Part shown: in pieces, positions 22,326 through 33,785 of the stretch | Layout of the letters: every line of letters starts with the position of its first letter | Position numbering within the stretch: position 1 is the first letter of the stretch | From: Uranotaenia lowii | Taxonomy: Eukaryota; Arthropoda; Insecta; Diptera; Culicidae | Direction: 5' to 3' | Assembly: GCF_029784155.1 (NCBI RefSeq) | Contig: NC_073693.1 | Location: 148,120,843-148,184,842 of the forward strand | DNA: 64,000 bases | Notes under the pieces: generated by a model | What the model saw: the letters and a program-made list of their open reading frames with translations, nothing else | What the model was told of the DNA's origin: nothing | Databases searched by the model: none | Position numbers and translations under genes: made by a program

Positions 22326-24262
22326 TTTGTAAACCACTGAAACGAAAATTTTTGAAGGTCTTTCTATGGTGTGTAAAAGGTTTGAACCGTTTTTTAGGAA
22401 AAAAAAACCTTTATTTTGTTTGTTCGAACTGATGGTACTTTTGTGTCATCATTTTAATTCAAAACTTTTATGGAGCCTAATCATAGCGATAACTTCTAGT
22501 GATATTTTTTAGGAAATCACTGTTTTCCCAGCGTTGGACGTTGAATGGTTTTTCACTTGACATTCATTTTTTTCTGAGCGCATTTTCGAAAAGTTTTTTC
22601 ACAATTTAAAGTTGGTTCTTAAAGACTCGATTTGTTTCTGCAAATGGTGAAATAATGTATTTTAATTTCAAAGTTCCGTATAAGATCATTGCATTCTAGC
22701 ATATAAGGCAGGACCACATAATTTATAATTTTACACGACTTACAATCTTGATTCTAGATTTTTTTTACAAATTTTACGAATTTTCTTAACTTAATTTGGG
22801 TACCACTGGGATAGGCTTTCTAGAGCGGTGTCATGATAATCTAATGACTTTGGCAAACTGGATTGCTTATTTTCAAGTAAAGTGCCTTAATTTATCAATG
22901 TTTGGTATGATTCTACTATAAAATTTTGGAAAATAGCATAGCAGATTATCGCCACAAACTTTTTTTGGGTCGAAGAATATTTGGAAGAAAAATAGAAATT
23001 TTTCTTGACGAGAATAAAGATTTTTTGTTGGATACTTTGACATATCGACAGTGTTGGGATTTCTACAGAAAATTGTTTAAACAAACAAAGTTCTAAAATT
23101 GTTTATCCCTGTTTTTATAATTCAACTCTATTCTATAACTCAACTCTAAAAATTTACGAATTTTCTTGTTTACGGTTTCGCTCATCTCTGCTTTAGAGCC
23201 TTCAAATTTAAAACACACTTAAAAGTGTGCTCGGACTTGTACTAACATAAATTTTCGGTATCTTTTCCTAACTTTTTCCTAATTTTGACTGGCAACGTAT
23301 TGAGGAATCAGACGTGAAAATTATTACCGCTTCTCACAATCTTTATTAGAAAGTTCACACAAAAAATTTTTTTTTATTTCAATTTCAATATTTTAGTTTT
23401 TATTTTATTTGAACATAAAAAACCAATTAAAAAAATCAACTAAACTATGTTCGATTTGGAAGCTTGATTTTTCATATTTTCCATGAGAATCACAAGCTTT
23501 GAAAAAATATCTTACTATGTGGAAACTATGTCATCATCATTAAATGATAACATTCTAACATTATATTGAAAAAAAAAATGAATAAGTTTTGTGATATACT
23601 GTTGCATGTTACCCCGTTTGACGGTATGTACTATTATATTTTCTGATTTTATCTCCTGAGTTGCAATAAATTTAGAGATTTACTGAAATCATGCTGAAGC
23701 GGTCACCAAGCGGGCTAAATCTCTTGGCCGTTCGTTTGTAATTATTCTAATCATGCTATTGATTGTGATGTGTAAAATTTATTAAAATAAATTTGATATG
23801 TGCTGTTGAAAACTCAAAACAGTAAATAATTTTTAGGCCTTGAAGCTCCTTTAGAATAAACTGTCACTTGCTTATGAACTGGTAAAATTCTTGATATTGG
23901 GATTCACAAAATTGTTTTCATTTAAAAATATCAAAAAAAAAAAAACGGGGGAATTTTTTTTTTCATTCTAGCCACTTATCATCAAAATTGTTTCTATTTT
24001 TAACGATTTTAAACGTATATGTATCACAAAAAACCTAGATATTAAAATTTGATTTTATTTTAACAAACGTTACAGCTGAGAGAAGCTTAAAACATGAGAA
24101 TACTGTGAATGCATCTGTTTGTTTTTTTTTGTTTTTGAAATTGATGATGAGGATGATGATCAATCCTTGGTCAATGTATTTTTCGATTTGAACAAAATTA
24201 ATTTAAAAAAAGCCTTAGTTTGAAAAAAGAGATAAAAACCCCCGTCGCGGGTTTGGGAAAGT

Positions 24263-24495
24263 CAGATCCCGGCAACGATACACGATTTATCTATGTATCG
24301 TGTGACCAACATCTTTTAAATAAGTGCTGGTGAATCTCGTTTTTAAGTTTTTTTTCCTCAGATTTAAGCTTTTTTTGCCTTGAGATTATAGGAGATGAAA
24401 GCTCAAATCTGAAGAAAAAAGTTTAAATCTGAGGAAAAAAAGCTTAAATCTGAGAGATATGCTCCACACGGATTGAATAACGTTGCCGGGATCTG
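24263..24495. repeat. small palindromic element
   Basis: A 15-bp inverted pair (CAGATCCCGGCAACG at 24263-24277 and its inverse at 24481-24495) encloses a second, inner inverted pair (CTCAGATTTAAGC near 24357 and GCTTAAATCTGAG at 24442-24454). It could fold into a compound hairpin. It looks MITE-like, but no target duplication was identified. The flanks from 22326 to 24262 are AT-rich with no gene seen; one CCCCGTTTGACGGTA terminus near 23612 belongs to the MITE family described at 24748. Confidence 0.5.
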
Positions 24496-24747
24496 GGGAA
24501 AGTACGACAACCATTCGAAAAAAATATGCACACTATATACTCTTCATATAAGTTTATTTCAGATACTTGTGGGCCAAATGTGGCCCAGCAGTGATGTCAA
24601 TTGCATGTATTGTTTTTCGATGCTAAGAGACATATCCCTGTATAACAGCAAAAAAACTGCCTTATTAGATACGAAGTTTCGGTCTTCCACAAGGTTGTTC
24701 AGCGAAAAATTTTGTTGAACTTTAAAAAAACTACAATCGAAAAAGTA

Positions 24748-25505
24748 CCGTCAACAGGGGCAACATGCAACACTTTTCAACTTCAATGACTTCCAAGAAT
24801 CTTATATCCACAGATAATCTTACCCTCCTTTATGCATCAAAAGTTTTAAGGTTAAAGGGAGATCAAATTGACGTAGTCAGAATAATTATAGATTTCTTTA
24901 GCTTTTCTTAATTTTCTAAAAACAGGCGATTTCCACTATATTTATAAAAAGAGGTAACTTGCAAAAAAAAATTGTTTTCATTGAAAAATCTAATTTAAAA
25001 ATATGGAAATTTGTAGTTTTTGATTCTCTCAAAACTATTTTTTACATTTTTTGTGAACATAATAGTGGTGCATACTTTTAGGGGTAGGATTCACATTGTT
25101 TTGAATTTTGTTGCATTTTACCCCGGACAGGTAACTGAATTATAAAAATATTTATTCATATCCGGAAAATATTTTTACACATATTTTGTTGGTAGAGGAT
25201 GATGAAAGTAGTAAAAAGTTTGTAGGTGATATCATTGAGCCAATTTGTCATACTGGGAAAAGTTTTTCACGCAATTGAAAAATGTTAAAATTGGCACATT
25301 TATTGTTCGATTTATTAAATTTTACATACAAATCATAAACTTAAAAAAAACAAGCTTAAGATGTGAGAAATTATGTCATCATCATCTCGTAGTCATTAAA
25401 AGATAACTTGATAAGATTATTTAAATTAAATTAAAAATTATATCAGTTCTGTGGTATACAAACGTTGCATTTAACCCCGCTGTTGCATAATGCCCCGTTT
25501 GACGG
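24748..25505. mobile_element. TA-flanked MITE, TIR CCGTCAAACGGGGCA-type
   Basis: The left end CCGTCAACAGGGGCAACATG and the right end GCATAATGCCCCGTTTGACGG are imperfect inverses, with TA at 24746-24747 and 25506-25507. It is inserted just beyond the repeat copy at 24636-24745. No transposase is encoded. Confidence 0.7.
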
Positions 25506-26093
25506 TACTTAAAGTCAAGTTCTTCAGCCCCTTTAGTTATGCAATTTAAGGGAAAAATTGTCATAGACTTTTTCTCATCCACAAAGTTTTACGTACAACA
25601 AAAGTTGGTTGTAATCATAAAACAAAGCTTTTTGAATTTTTTAGCGAAAATATTTTCGATTCAAGAGGGTTAACTCAAATTTCATTATCGTTTGAACACT
25701 TCAACCATCGTTGACTCTGAAGTACCTTCACCTGAATAATTTTGCTGGTCATCAAATATACATCTTTCAGCTGATTGGTATTCAATTTCAAAATCAATCT
25801 AAATCGTTGACTGGGCAAGGGCACAGCAGCAGCACCGGATGATGCATTGCAGATAAACTTGAATACCTCCTACCTAATCGAATGAGTTTTTCGAAACGTA
25901 GATACGCTTGCATTGAATCGAAGTAGAAAGCCCTCGAAGTTGCATCAATGTAGGTGTTTAAGCTTTTCAAACTTTCATGATTGCGGCTACTTGTGATGGA
26001 GGTATGCATTCTGGATTATCGAATTATGTCAGTAATTGCATTCCCACAAATTATACTTACAGTTTTCGATTGAATTCGAATACAAATCGCATC

Positions 26094-26124
26094 ACTTACC
26101 TAGAAAGAGAGAGAGAGAGGAACG
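26094..26124 (-). other. candidate recursive splice (ratchet) site
   Basis: Read on the minus strand, an uninterrupted pyrimidine run of about 18 bases ends in TTTCTAG|GTAAGT: a 3' splice site followed at once by a consensus 5' splice site, with the junction between 26100 and 26099. Such zero-length exons subdivide very long introns in flies. The minus-strand host exon at 45136-48164 ends in a donor about 19 kb upstream on the same strand, so this site would lie inside its intron. Function is inferred from the motif and position only. Confidence 0.5.
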
Positions 26125-26699
26125 GGATAAGTTAAATTGAATAATTATTGAAGAATCGTAAACAAAATGTTGTTGAAGCCCATGATAATACAATTTTATT
26201 CAAAGTAACGCTAATTTATAAAAAGAGATTTTTTAGGAAATTTTAAAATGGAATCGATATAGTACGAAGAACTAAAATTATAATTGAACAATATTTTCAG
26301 GTAGCTGGGTGAAAACGATAAAATAAATATCCGTTTATAGTTGAAAATGTTGTTTCCTTAGCTGACAGATAACTTTTTTCCTTAGAAGATTTATTGTTTT
26401 TTTTTCTTCTACTCATGAATAAAGTGTATTTAAAAAGCAAAGAAAACGTGTAAACGAATCATTGTTGACTATCAGTTATGTAAATACTTTTGGCGAAAAA
26501 TGAAGTAACTATTCGAAAAACATATTTTTTTTAAGAAGGCATGTCTTATCCATAACATATTGTTGCCTATCCAAAGGCGTTTAAAATAGTCAATTATTGA
26601 CTAAGATATCGTAAAAAAGCTCAAAATCTAGGCGTTATTTGAAGTCATTAATTACCAGTAAGCTTAACATAGCAAGAAAAGATAACACTTATTAGAAAG

Positions 26700-27610
26700 A
26701 TAATTAACGCCAAAGCGGCGTTTTTTGCTATTGTCGACTCATCAACAGATCGATCATTACGATAAACAAAACAAGTCAATTAAGAACAAGCCCTCTCCCA
26801 AACAGGAGCCATCAAAACCGAAAGGGCTGAAGGAAGGTCATGGCCACTTTTTCGGTAGGAACCTAGAGGCCTTAAACGTCCTTGACAGAGAGGCTATTTT
26901 CGTCATTATCATGTTTATGCCTCCCGGTGGATTTGTTGTTTGTTTGTGCTTTCGCTGCTCGAGCAAATCCCCATATCATTGTACGTGCCTCACTTTGTCT
27001 GCCGCAGAATCCTTGCATATGTCTATGTAGATTTAGGGACATGGAAGCATGGTGTCATTATGCTCTCCTGCTAGCGCTTATGTTCCGGCATGTATCCGGA
27101 AAGGGCCTGGCGAATAGCGCAAAAAATGGCTGCAGCCCTTTGCCTCAGTTGCGCACGTTGTTCCCTGCTGCATATCAAAGGAGGTGGAAAATCTTTTCAT
27201 TACATTTGCCGGAAGCTAATTAGAACAAAGTGTCCCTGAACGAGGCACTTTTTCCGAACTTCAGTGGAGGCTTGGGAAACTTTTTTTTACTTCTTCCATG
27301 TTATATTTTTTATGATTTGCTTGGGCGAACGTCCGACCATCAAATCATCGACTTCGAACGCCCAGAGGTAGGCAATGGGTTGCGCGGTGATTCGGTAAAC
27401 GGTAGGGTTGCGAAATGGGGTTTCTTCTATTTTTGATTCACTTGAGGAGATGCGAATGCGAGGGATTAAGCTTGTTTTCGTTCAATCTTCATGATTGGGT
27501 TCGATCAATCTGTTCGGTGGCTCTCATTGAAAGAGGATTTCCATCATTTTCCTCTGGTAGGCAATTATTTTCAGCAGCATTTTCCGGGATGGTTAGCCAG
27601 GATTAATCTG
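26700..27610. other. low-repeat island, no gene seen
   Basis: This is relatively GC-rich, non-repetitive sequence with several short frames on the plus strand, none with a domain I recognise. A small inverted word (AACGCCAAAGCGGCGTT) marks its left edge near 26705. It may be conserved intronic DNA of the minus-strand gene. The bases 25506-26090 and 26125-26699 show no recognised element. Confidence 0.3.
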
Positions 27611-28122
27611 GCTTAGGAAATGTTTTTGGTTTCGGTTTGAATCTGCCTTAAAATAATAACAGAAATCAATAGCAGTGGTCGATCGATTATGGACAAAACA
27701 ATCAGCCTGAAAAACCTAGGAAAGCACATGAAAGAAATCAAACGAAATTTCTGAGGCTACAAGAAATCTTTGGTTTTCGGGAAAGTTTGAATTTTTTTAG
27801 TTTTTTTCTGATTTTTTTTTTCTATTTTTAGCATTAGACACTTTTTGACTGTAACTTATCAAATAATGCAATGTAACGTTGATATACGTCAAACTATGTG
27901 CTTGATGTGTGAACTAAAAATGCATGAAGATTCTTGCGGTAATGGTTTCAATTATATTTATTGTGCCCAATAACCCTTAATCCTTTCAATTCAAGGGGTA
28001 CACGAATAAAGGACATGTAAAATAATTTGGTTAGGTTTTTTTCAGCACGTGACCAGACAAATCCGTGCGATCCCAAACAACCAGAAGTCTCATGAAAAAG
28101 GTACAAAAAAGCTTACTCATCC

Positions 28123-28362
28123 TGTTCATTCTCGAACGTATTGGTCACCCTGAAATGATTAACGCCTGAATGTAGACTAGTCCATTTTATATATTTTCAT
28201 CGCTATAATGTTGCCAGTCCGTTTAGCTATTCATGTATTGTATGAAAATCGCGGGAAAAGCTGTAATTTTAAATTAAACCCAATAAAATCCCTCTTCTAT
28301 TTTAAGTCGTCGACAAAGAAAGGTGTTTTAGTTTTACTCTTCCGCAATGGTCTGAACCAACA
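28123..28362 (+). repeat. 5' LTR of the TRIM-like element
   Basis: This direct repeat of 240 bp contains a TATA-like run (TTTTATATATTTT) about 50 bases in and an AATAAA polyadenylation signal at 28282-28287. It is identical to the 3' copy. Confidence 0.9.
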
Positions 28363-29301
28363 TTTGGTGCCGTGACCAGGATTCAGGAAGCTTTCGAGAG
28401 AATATCACTACTTCTGCTAGCGTTAAGCTATCCTGTCCTGGGAAATCCTAAGCCGAAACGATTTAACAGTACCGTACCCGACGACGATCATCGCTCATTA
28501 CGCATGTGTAGTGCCTGTGTATTTCCCCCGTGCTGTGACGAAGTTTGTTTGTCCCGTTCTCTCCCGATCAGCTTTTCGACTCAGATGGGAAGTACTGGTT
28601 GGTCCAATGCCAGCCATCTGGGTACCTGCCGTACTGGTCGTCCGGCCAGTGCTAGCTCCCAAAAGTACTCAGCGAATATGTACTTTGGGAGTCATCGCGC
28701 CGATTGCTGATCATGTTGGTGTATGTTTCCCGTCCCGAGTCGTCACAGCCTAAGTATTCCTGTTCTCAAGAAGTATACAGTGTTCCTATTCCCGATTATC
28801 AATGCGACCCGGATGGATGGTACTGGTGTTGAAGCCTCAACTCCAGCCATCCGGGCTTCTGCCGTACTAGTTGTCCGACTAGTACTCGCTTTGAAAGATC
28901 CATACAGAAATTTCAAAGTAAGTGTGCCCATTGATGATCACTACGGCTAAGAAAACCCCGCCCATCACAACAGGGTCCTCTTTAGCGGTGCGATCAAAAG
29001 AGCCGAATGTCCAATGTACCTCTAGATCCAGTAGCCAACGCCAAGTCGCGCACTACATTGAGTGTAACCATTATCCAAAGTCCAGCATCCAACGAACCAA
29101 CGTACCTGCGATGATGAGCAGCCTTTGGGGAATCCTCCGATCTCTCCGAAGCAATTAAGAAAGCATCCGGTGTGTTGTTAAGTGTAGCACGATCCCGCTA
29201 GAAGCACTAATCAATTCCTATCGTACCAAAATTTCATGTCTGCCGACCAAAACAAACACTAGGGCTACCAATTGTAAAACGTTTGTTTTAGGTGGCCGGT
29301 A

Positions 29302-29541
29302 TGTTCATTCTCGAACGTATTGGTCACCCTGAAATGATTAACGCCTGAATGTAGACTAGTCCATTTTATATATTTTCATCGCTATAATGTTGCCAGTCCG
29401 TTTAGCTATTCATGTATTGTATGAAAATCGCGGGAAAAGCTGTAATTTTAAATTAAACCCAATAAAATCCCTCTTCTATTTTAAGTCGTCGACAAAGAAA
29501 GGTGTTTTAGTTTTACTCTTCCGCAATGGTCTGAACCAACA
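29302..29541 (+). repeat. 3' LTR of the TRIM-like element
   Basis: Identical to the 5' LTR in sequence and length, and followed at once by the CATCC target duplication. The bases 29547-30109 downstream are AT-rich with no gene seen. Confidence 0.9.
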
Positions 29542-30109
29542 CATCCCCTTCATTGATATAAAGTACGTTCTATGCAGATCAAAATTTAAGTTCTTATTGA
29601 TACATTCTAGTTCCAAAACAAGTCTTAATGATCTTCCATTCAGCTTCCAGAGGCATTTTAATTCAGCTTCCAAAAATCATAGTTTGAGCAAAAAATGTAT
29701 CTCTCTATTTCAATTTCACCCTTGTCATTGGTCCATATAACCTTGTCTTGATTATTTACTATGTTCAATTCATGGTGCCACCATGATGCCACGCGCCGGA
29801 TTCCACACTCGACAAATTGCGGTATACCGAGATTTGTTCAATTTGCTGCTCAATTGTTTCTTACATATATTGCATCAGAATGGTCACTCAAGTATCAAAA
29901 TACAAACAAAAAAGAAATTCAATGCACTTTTGTTACTCAGTAAATCCCGTTTTAAGTACTGTTGTCCCTTTATGTGCCTTAAGTCCCTTACAACGTATAT
30001 ATAAATCACTTTTGTAACTTTCATCAATGAGTACATGAGTAAAATATTTAAGTTTCAAAACCTACATTTAAGTAATCAAGTGACTTTTGGAAGCTTACTA
30101 TTTTATTAA

Positions 30110-30512
30110 ATATCCTGGCAAGATCCAGGCATTTAATTTCAAAATTGTCGACCCAAATTCGGGCAATATCTGGGCAATATCCGGGCAATATCCGGGCAAA
30201 TTTGGTCAAAACCTAGGAATTACTCATCAAAAGTTAAGAAAAAAAATTTAAATTAATTTTCTATTCAATATATATCAGCATATTTTAAATCGTATTTTAG
30301 GCTTTCAAAAAACCTTTCATAATTATTTTTATGAAAATTGTTAAAAAAAAATTGGTTTTGGATGCATTAATGAAAATTCTTTTTAACACAATTTGTTTTT
30401 TTTTAGATTGATTTGAGAATGAGAATGGAAATACACCCTGGCAAAATCCGAGCTTTTCTAATGCAATACGAGAACCAGGGCGGACCTGATTTTTTCCTAT
30501 TTTTTTATTAAA
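30110..30512 (-). repeat. 3' part of an inverted CCGGGTTT-type repeat, split by the Helitron segment
   Basis: Read on the minus strand, this shows GGTCCGCCCTGGTTCTCG, then AAGCTCGGATTTTGCC, and several CCCGGATATTGCC words, the order seen in the plus-strand copies at 55887 and 61185. The missing 5' part (CCAGATTGCCCAGTTTTATC on the minus strand) lies at 33003-33060, beyond the inserted segment 30513-32999. Confidence 0.6.
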
Positions 30513-31893
30513 CTAGCTGACCCGGTGTACTTTGCTAAACCTTCCAACACTGAATTAAATTTGTAAAAATTATTTAAATTTGCTTTGTAGGTATCACTTT
30601 ATTCAATTTTAGTATAAATCCGAATCCACCCTTTTAAAATGAAAACTGCAACTGGAGTAGATTTCATCTTTTTGAGTGAAACATGATCATTGAATTTGGT
30701 TTGCGAGATCTGAAATTCAACTGTGTTTTTGTTAGTTTCATGAGATGTTTAATTATGCCTTAAATGTATGTTTTGTTGCTATGGATTCTCCATCCTTTCC
30801 CTCTTCTTAAGTGAGGAGGGCTCACTAACTTTCATAAAAAAAAACATTCTAATTATCTAAATAACGTCACATGCCGCAATTGCCTCCATTTGTTTGATAA
30901 ATTTTCGAGTTATTCCGAGTAAAATATGAAAAAAGGCTTGTCTCCTTTCCTTCTCCGCCCTAAAAAAAGGAAGGGTTCATAATTATTCATACGCAAACCA
31001 TCTATCTTATTGAAGATGGTCCCTTTCGATTGATAAGTGCTCGATTCATGCTAAATAAAAGTTACATGGGAGCCCTCCCCCTTCTTATTCCCACTTTTTT
31101 TGTAAGATATTATAATCAAACCCATTTTATTGTACCCAAAAACCCTCCATTTTTTAGATAAGTTCTCTAGTTATGCGAAAATAGTAGAGGAGCATTTTCT
31201 ATCTCCCCAAGGAAGAAGGATGGGGTCTCAAATAATCATAGAAAAATTCCTCGTTTTCCACTTGCTTGAATCGTTCTCCAGATATGGAATTTCTCCCTCA
31301 TCCAATCTCCCTTCTGGAAGGATAAAGGGATACCAAAGTTTCAGGAAAAAATTGATCATGCCATGCAAAATTGGGTTCCATTTTCTCCATTTTTTCTTCA
31401 GTTATACAAAAAGTTTTATGGAAGCTTGCCTCCCCCTCTCCTATTTCCCCATCGGAAGAAGGAAGGGTATCCTCCCATGCCAAATATCCTCCCATGCCGA
31501 TTTTGGTTCCATTTGTTCGATTGCTTCTCAAACTATGCAAAAAAAAATATAAGGTAGCCTCCTCCCCTGATTATGTTTTTGAGTTATATTAAAAATTTAA
31601 GTAGGACCCCCTCTTCCCTTCCTTTCTCCCTACTGGAAAGTAGGATCATTAAAATATTTCTCGTACCCAAATATCATCGCACGCCAAATTAGGTACCATT
31701 TGCTTGATCGGTTCTTAAGTTATCCAAATACTTGTTTTTTGTTTGGGAGCCCTCCCCCCCCCCCATTTCTGTGAGAGGGAGGAGTCTCAAACCAAAATAA
31801 CAATATCCCCACCTGCCAAGTCTCATGCAAATTGATAGTTTCCGAGACTATAGGGAATAGACAGACAGACAGAAAACTTTTTTTTATATCTGT
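30513..31893 (-). mobile_element. non-autonomous Helitron, minus orientation
   Basis: The plus-strand start CTAGCTGACCCGGTGTACTT is the inverse of a Helitron 3' end (hairpin tail and CTAG before T). The other end carries the inverse of the 5' region: CTGTCTGTCTGTC repeats followed by CTATAGTCTCGGAAACT, the same order as in the copy at 15833. The interior again repeats CCAAATTTGGCATGG-type words with C-rich blocks, so it belongs to the same family. No helicase is encoded. The exact 5' base is uncertain. Confidence 0.75.
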
Positions 31894-31894
31894 A

Positions 31895-32480
31895 GGGGAG
31901 AATGGGGATAATTGATTCCCTTTTCTAATTTTCATCATATCTTTTTAGGAAAAAATTGGTAACTAGCCGTCATTTACATTGTGTAATTTTAAGTTTATAT
32001 ACTCAAAAAATTTGAAGGATACATGAACTCGTAGATGAACCAGAAGCATTTTCGTGAGGCGAAAAAAATTGTGATGTTTTTTTTAAGTTAAAAGGGACTT
32101 GATCCTTTACTTAAGGACACTTTATCCTTAATTTAGGGTGCCCAGACCCTAGGCAAAAATCCAGCAAAAGCCAAAAATGAATAGTCCGTTCCATATTAGT
32201 TCTCGTTCCACAGGTTGTAAGTATCAGACAAAAAGAATTATTTATGTTTGTCTACTGCCCTAGAGTCATTACATACTTTAAGGCGCAATTTTAAAGTTTT
32301 TAGATAAATACAGAATTTTGAGTCCTTTTTTTTACAGACTATTAGTGGATAGATATTTTGAATTAAAATAAATATTAGTAATTTCGTGATAACCAATGAT
32401 CACGATCAATTCAGTAGAAAAATATATCTTTAAGGACTCTAGGAATCAATTAAACCCATAACATGCATTTAAGTAAATTT
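31895..32480. repeat. partial copy of the GGGAGAATG MITE family
   Basis: The start TAGGGGAGAATGGGGATA matches the ends of the element at 4662-5898. The body (TGATCCTTTACTTAAGGACA, CCCTAGGCAAAAATCC, GTGATAACCAATGATCA) matches the inverse of 5340-5700. The far end is not recognisable, so the copy is truncated or continues into the next repeat. Confidence 0.5.
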
Positions 32481-32499
32481 TTTTTTTATAAAAGTTGAG

Positions 32500-32925
32500 T
32501 ATGGAAATGTCCACGCTTGTCCACGGAGAGGAGGGTAGGGGTTTGGGTCATGTCCACGTGGACATACATACTGTTTGAATCTTAAAATTACAAAGCTTTC
32601 CAGTTTAATTTTAAACAATTAAAAACCACTTGAAAGCAAGTAATAAATATGATAATTTAGAAATTTATTTTTTTCAAAATTATTTTATATCAGGTAATGC
32701 TATTACTTTTTTTTTAATTCAGCCATTCCAATAACTTATAGGCAAAAGTAGTGTTTTCTAACTGTCAAATGAGTTTTTGAAAAAAAAACAATTTCAAATC
32801 TGTCCACGTGGACATCCGGGGAGGAGGGTAGGGGTTTGCCAAATGTCCACGCTTGTCCACGGAGGGGGAGGGGGTGTCAAAAATCTCATTTTTCTGTCCA
32901 CGTGGTATCTGAACGGCCCCTAACA
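32500..32925. repeat. repeat rich in the palindrome GTCCACGTGGAC
   Basis: GTCCACG words occur at the left end (about 32507-32565) and at the right end (about 32797-32905), each near a GGAGGGTAGGGGTTTG block. The arrangement looks like diverged subterminal repeats of a short DNA transposon. No protein is visible and the ends were not defined. Confidence 0.45.
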
Positions 32926-32929
32926 TTGA

Positions 32930-32999
32930 CATATCAAGATTATCTTATTTCATGAATCAATTAAATTTATGGTAGTACTAAATCTACCAGGTCAGCTAG
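32930..32999 (+). mobile_element. Helitron 3' terminus, plus orientation
   Basis: The tail CTACCAGGTCAGCTAG followed by T (33000) is a degenerate version of the Helitron end at 17879. Its partner 5' end is not obvious. Together with the inverted 3' end at 30513 it bounds the segment that splits the older repeat (30110-30512 and 33003-33060). Confidence 0.5.
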
Positions 33000-33164
33000 T
33001 ATAAAGATAGCCGGCCAAACCAGGATAAAACTGGGCAATCTGGAAACCTTAGTAAAGACCTACATCCTATTAGTTTTGTTAGAATAAACATTTGAAAACA
33101 GAATAACTTTATGTAGGTGTAAATAACTTTTTCGAAATGAAGAGTTAATCACCGTAAATTTGTT

Positions 33165-33785
33165 TAATGAAATTATTTTATCGGCTATATCGGTGAAATT
33201 GTATATTCTTTGAGAAAGAATATTTAAGAATTGAAAGAATATAGACGGATAGAAGATTAGAATAAGGTGAAAGATGTTGAAAATGAGCGGGAGGGTAATT
33301 TTAATTTGAAAACTTTTCATCACATTTCATCGTTTTGTATACTGATAGAGTTGTAGCAACCACCACACAATAGTAGGCCTAGCGTGGTTCGTCCCACAAG
33401 CGGAAACTTGCAGTACGAACGAACAAAAAGATGAAATGTAATCGCTCAGAAAAGCTTCAAATACGACCGAGACACATTTATCGATAGATTTGAAGCTTTT
33501 CTGAGCGATCACATTTCATCTTTTTGTTCGTTCGTACTGCAAGTTTCCGCTTGTGGAACGAACCACGCTAGGCCTACTATTGTGTGGTGGTTGCTACAAC
33601 TCTATCAGTATACAAAACGATGAAATGTGATGAAAAGTTTTCAAATTAAAATTACCCTCCCGCTCATTTTCAACATCTTTCACCTTATTCTAATCTTCTA
33701 TCCGTCTATATTCTTTCAATTCTTAAATATTCTTTCTCAAAGAATATACAATTTCACCGATATAGCCGATAAAATAATTTCATTA
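33165..33785. repeat. near-perfect long hairpin, 296-bp arms, 29-base loop
   Basis: Bases 33165-33460 are the reverse complement of 33490-33785 with two mismatches that I can find (33393/33557 and 33440/33510) and no gaps. The loop is 29 bases. Because the arms mirror each other, the same short frame appears on both strands; it is not a gene. A transcript would form a long double-stranded RNA of the type that feeds siRNA production (hpRNA loci in flies). No target duplication or transposon end was recognised, so origin is open. A fold-back assembly artefact is also possible. The bases 33786-34179 hold nothing recognised. Confidence 0.85.

Larger units (their letters stand above)
28123..29541 (+). 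mobile_element. TRIM-like miniature LTR retrotransposon with identical LTRs
   Basis: The 1,419-bp element has two 240-bp LTRs that read identical throughout (28123-28362 and 29302-29541), each TG...CA. It is flanked by a perfect 5-bp target duplication CATCC (28118-28122 and 29542-29546). A primer-binding site starts two bases after the 5' LTR (TGGTGCCGTGACCAGGAT at 28365). A short purine-rich tract (AGGTGGCCGG) precedes the 3' LTR. The 939-bp interior has no gag or pol. It has two diverged copies of a stretch of about 80 bp (near 28590-28665 and 28815-28890). The primer site recalls BEL/Pao elements; that assignment is tentative. Confidence 0.9.

Noticed and set aside
25794..26009. 71-codon minus-strand frame just below the ratchet site as a possible exon
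   Set aside because: No coding signature I could recognise and no paired splice sites in phase; the AG|GTAAGT junction at 26100 makes a zero-length exon more natural.
28372..28710. 112-codon frame at the start of the TRIM interior as gag
   Set aside because: It has no ATG (it opens at a GTG within the primer site), no zinc knuckle, and does not extend; treated as non-coding.
31130..31592. Overlapping frames of 64-140 codons
   Set aside because: They are produced by the C-rich repeat units of the inverted Helitron; the frames shift together with the repeat.
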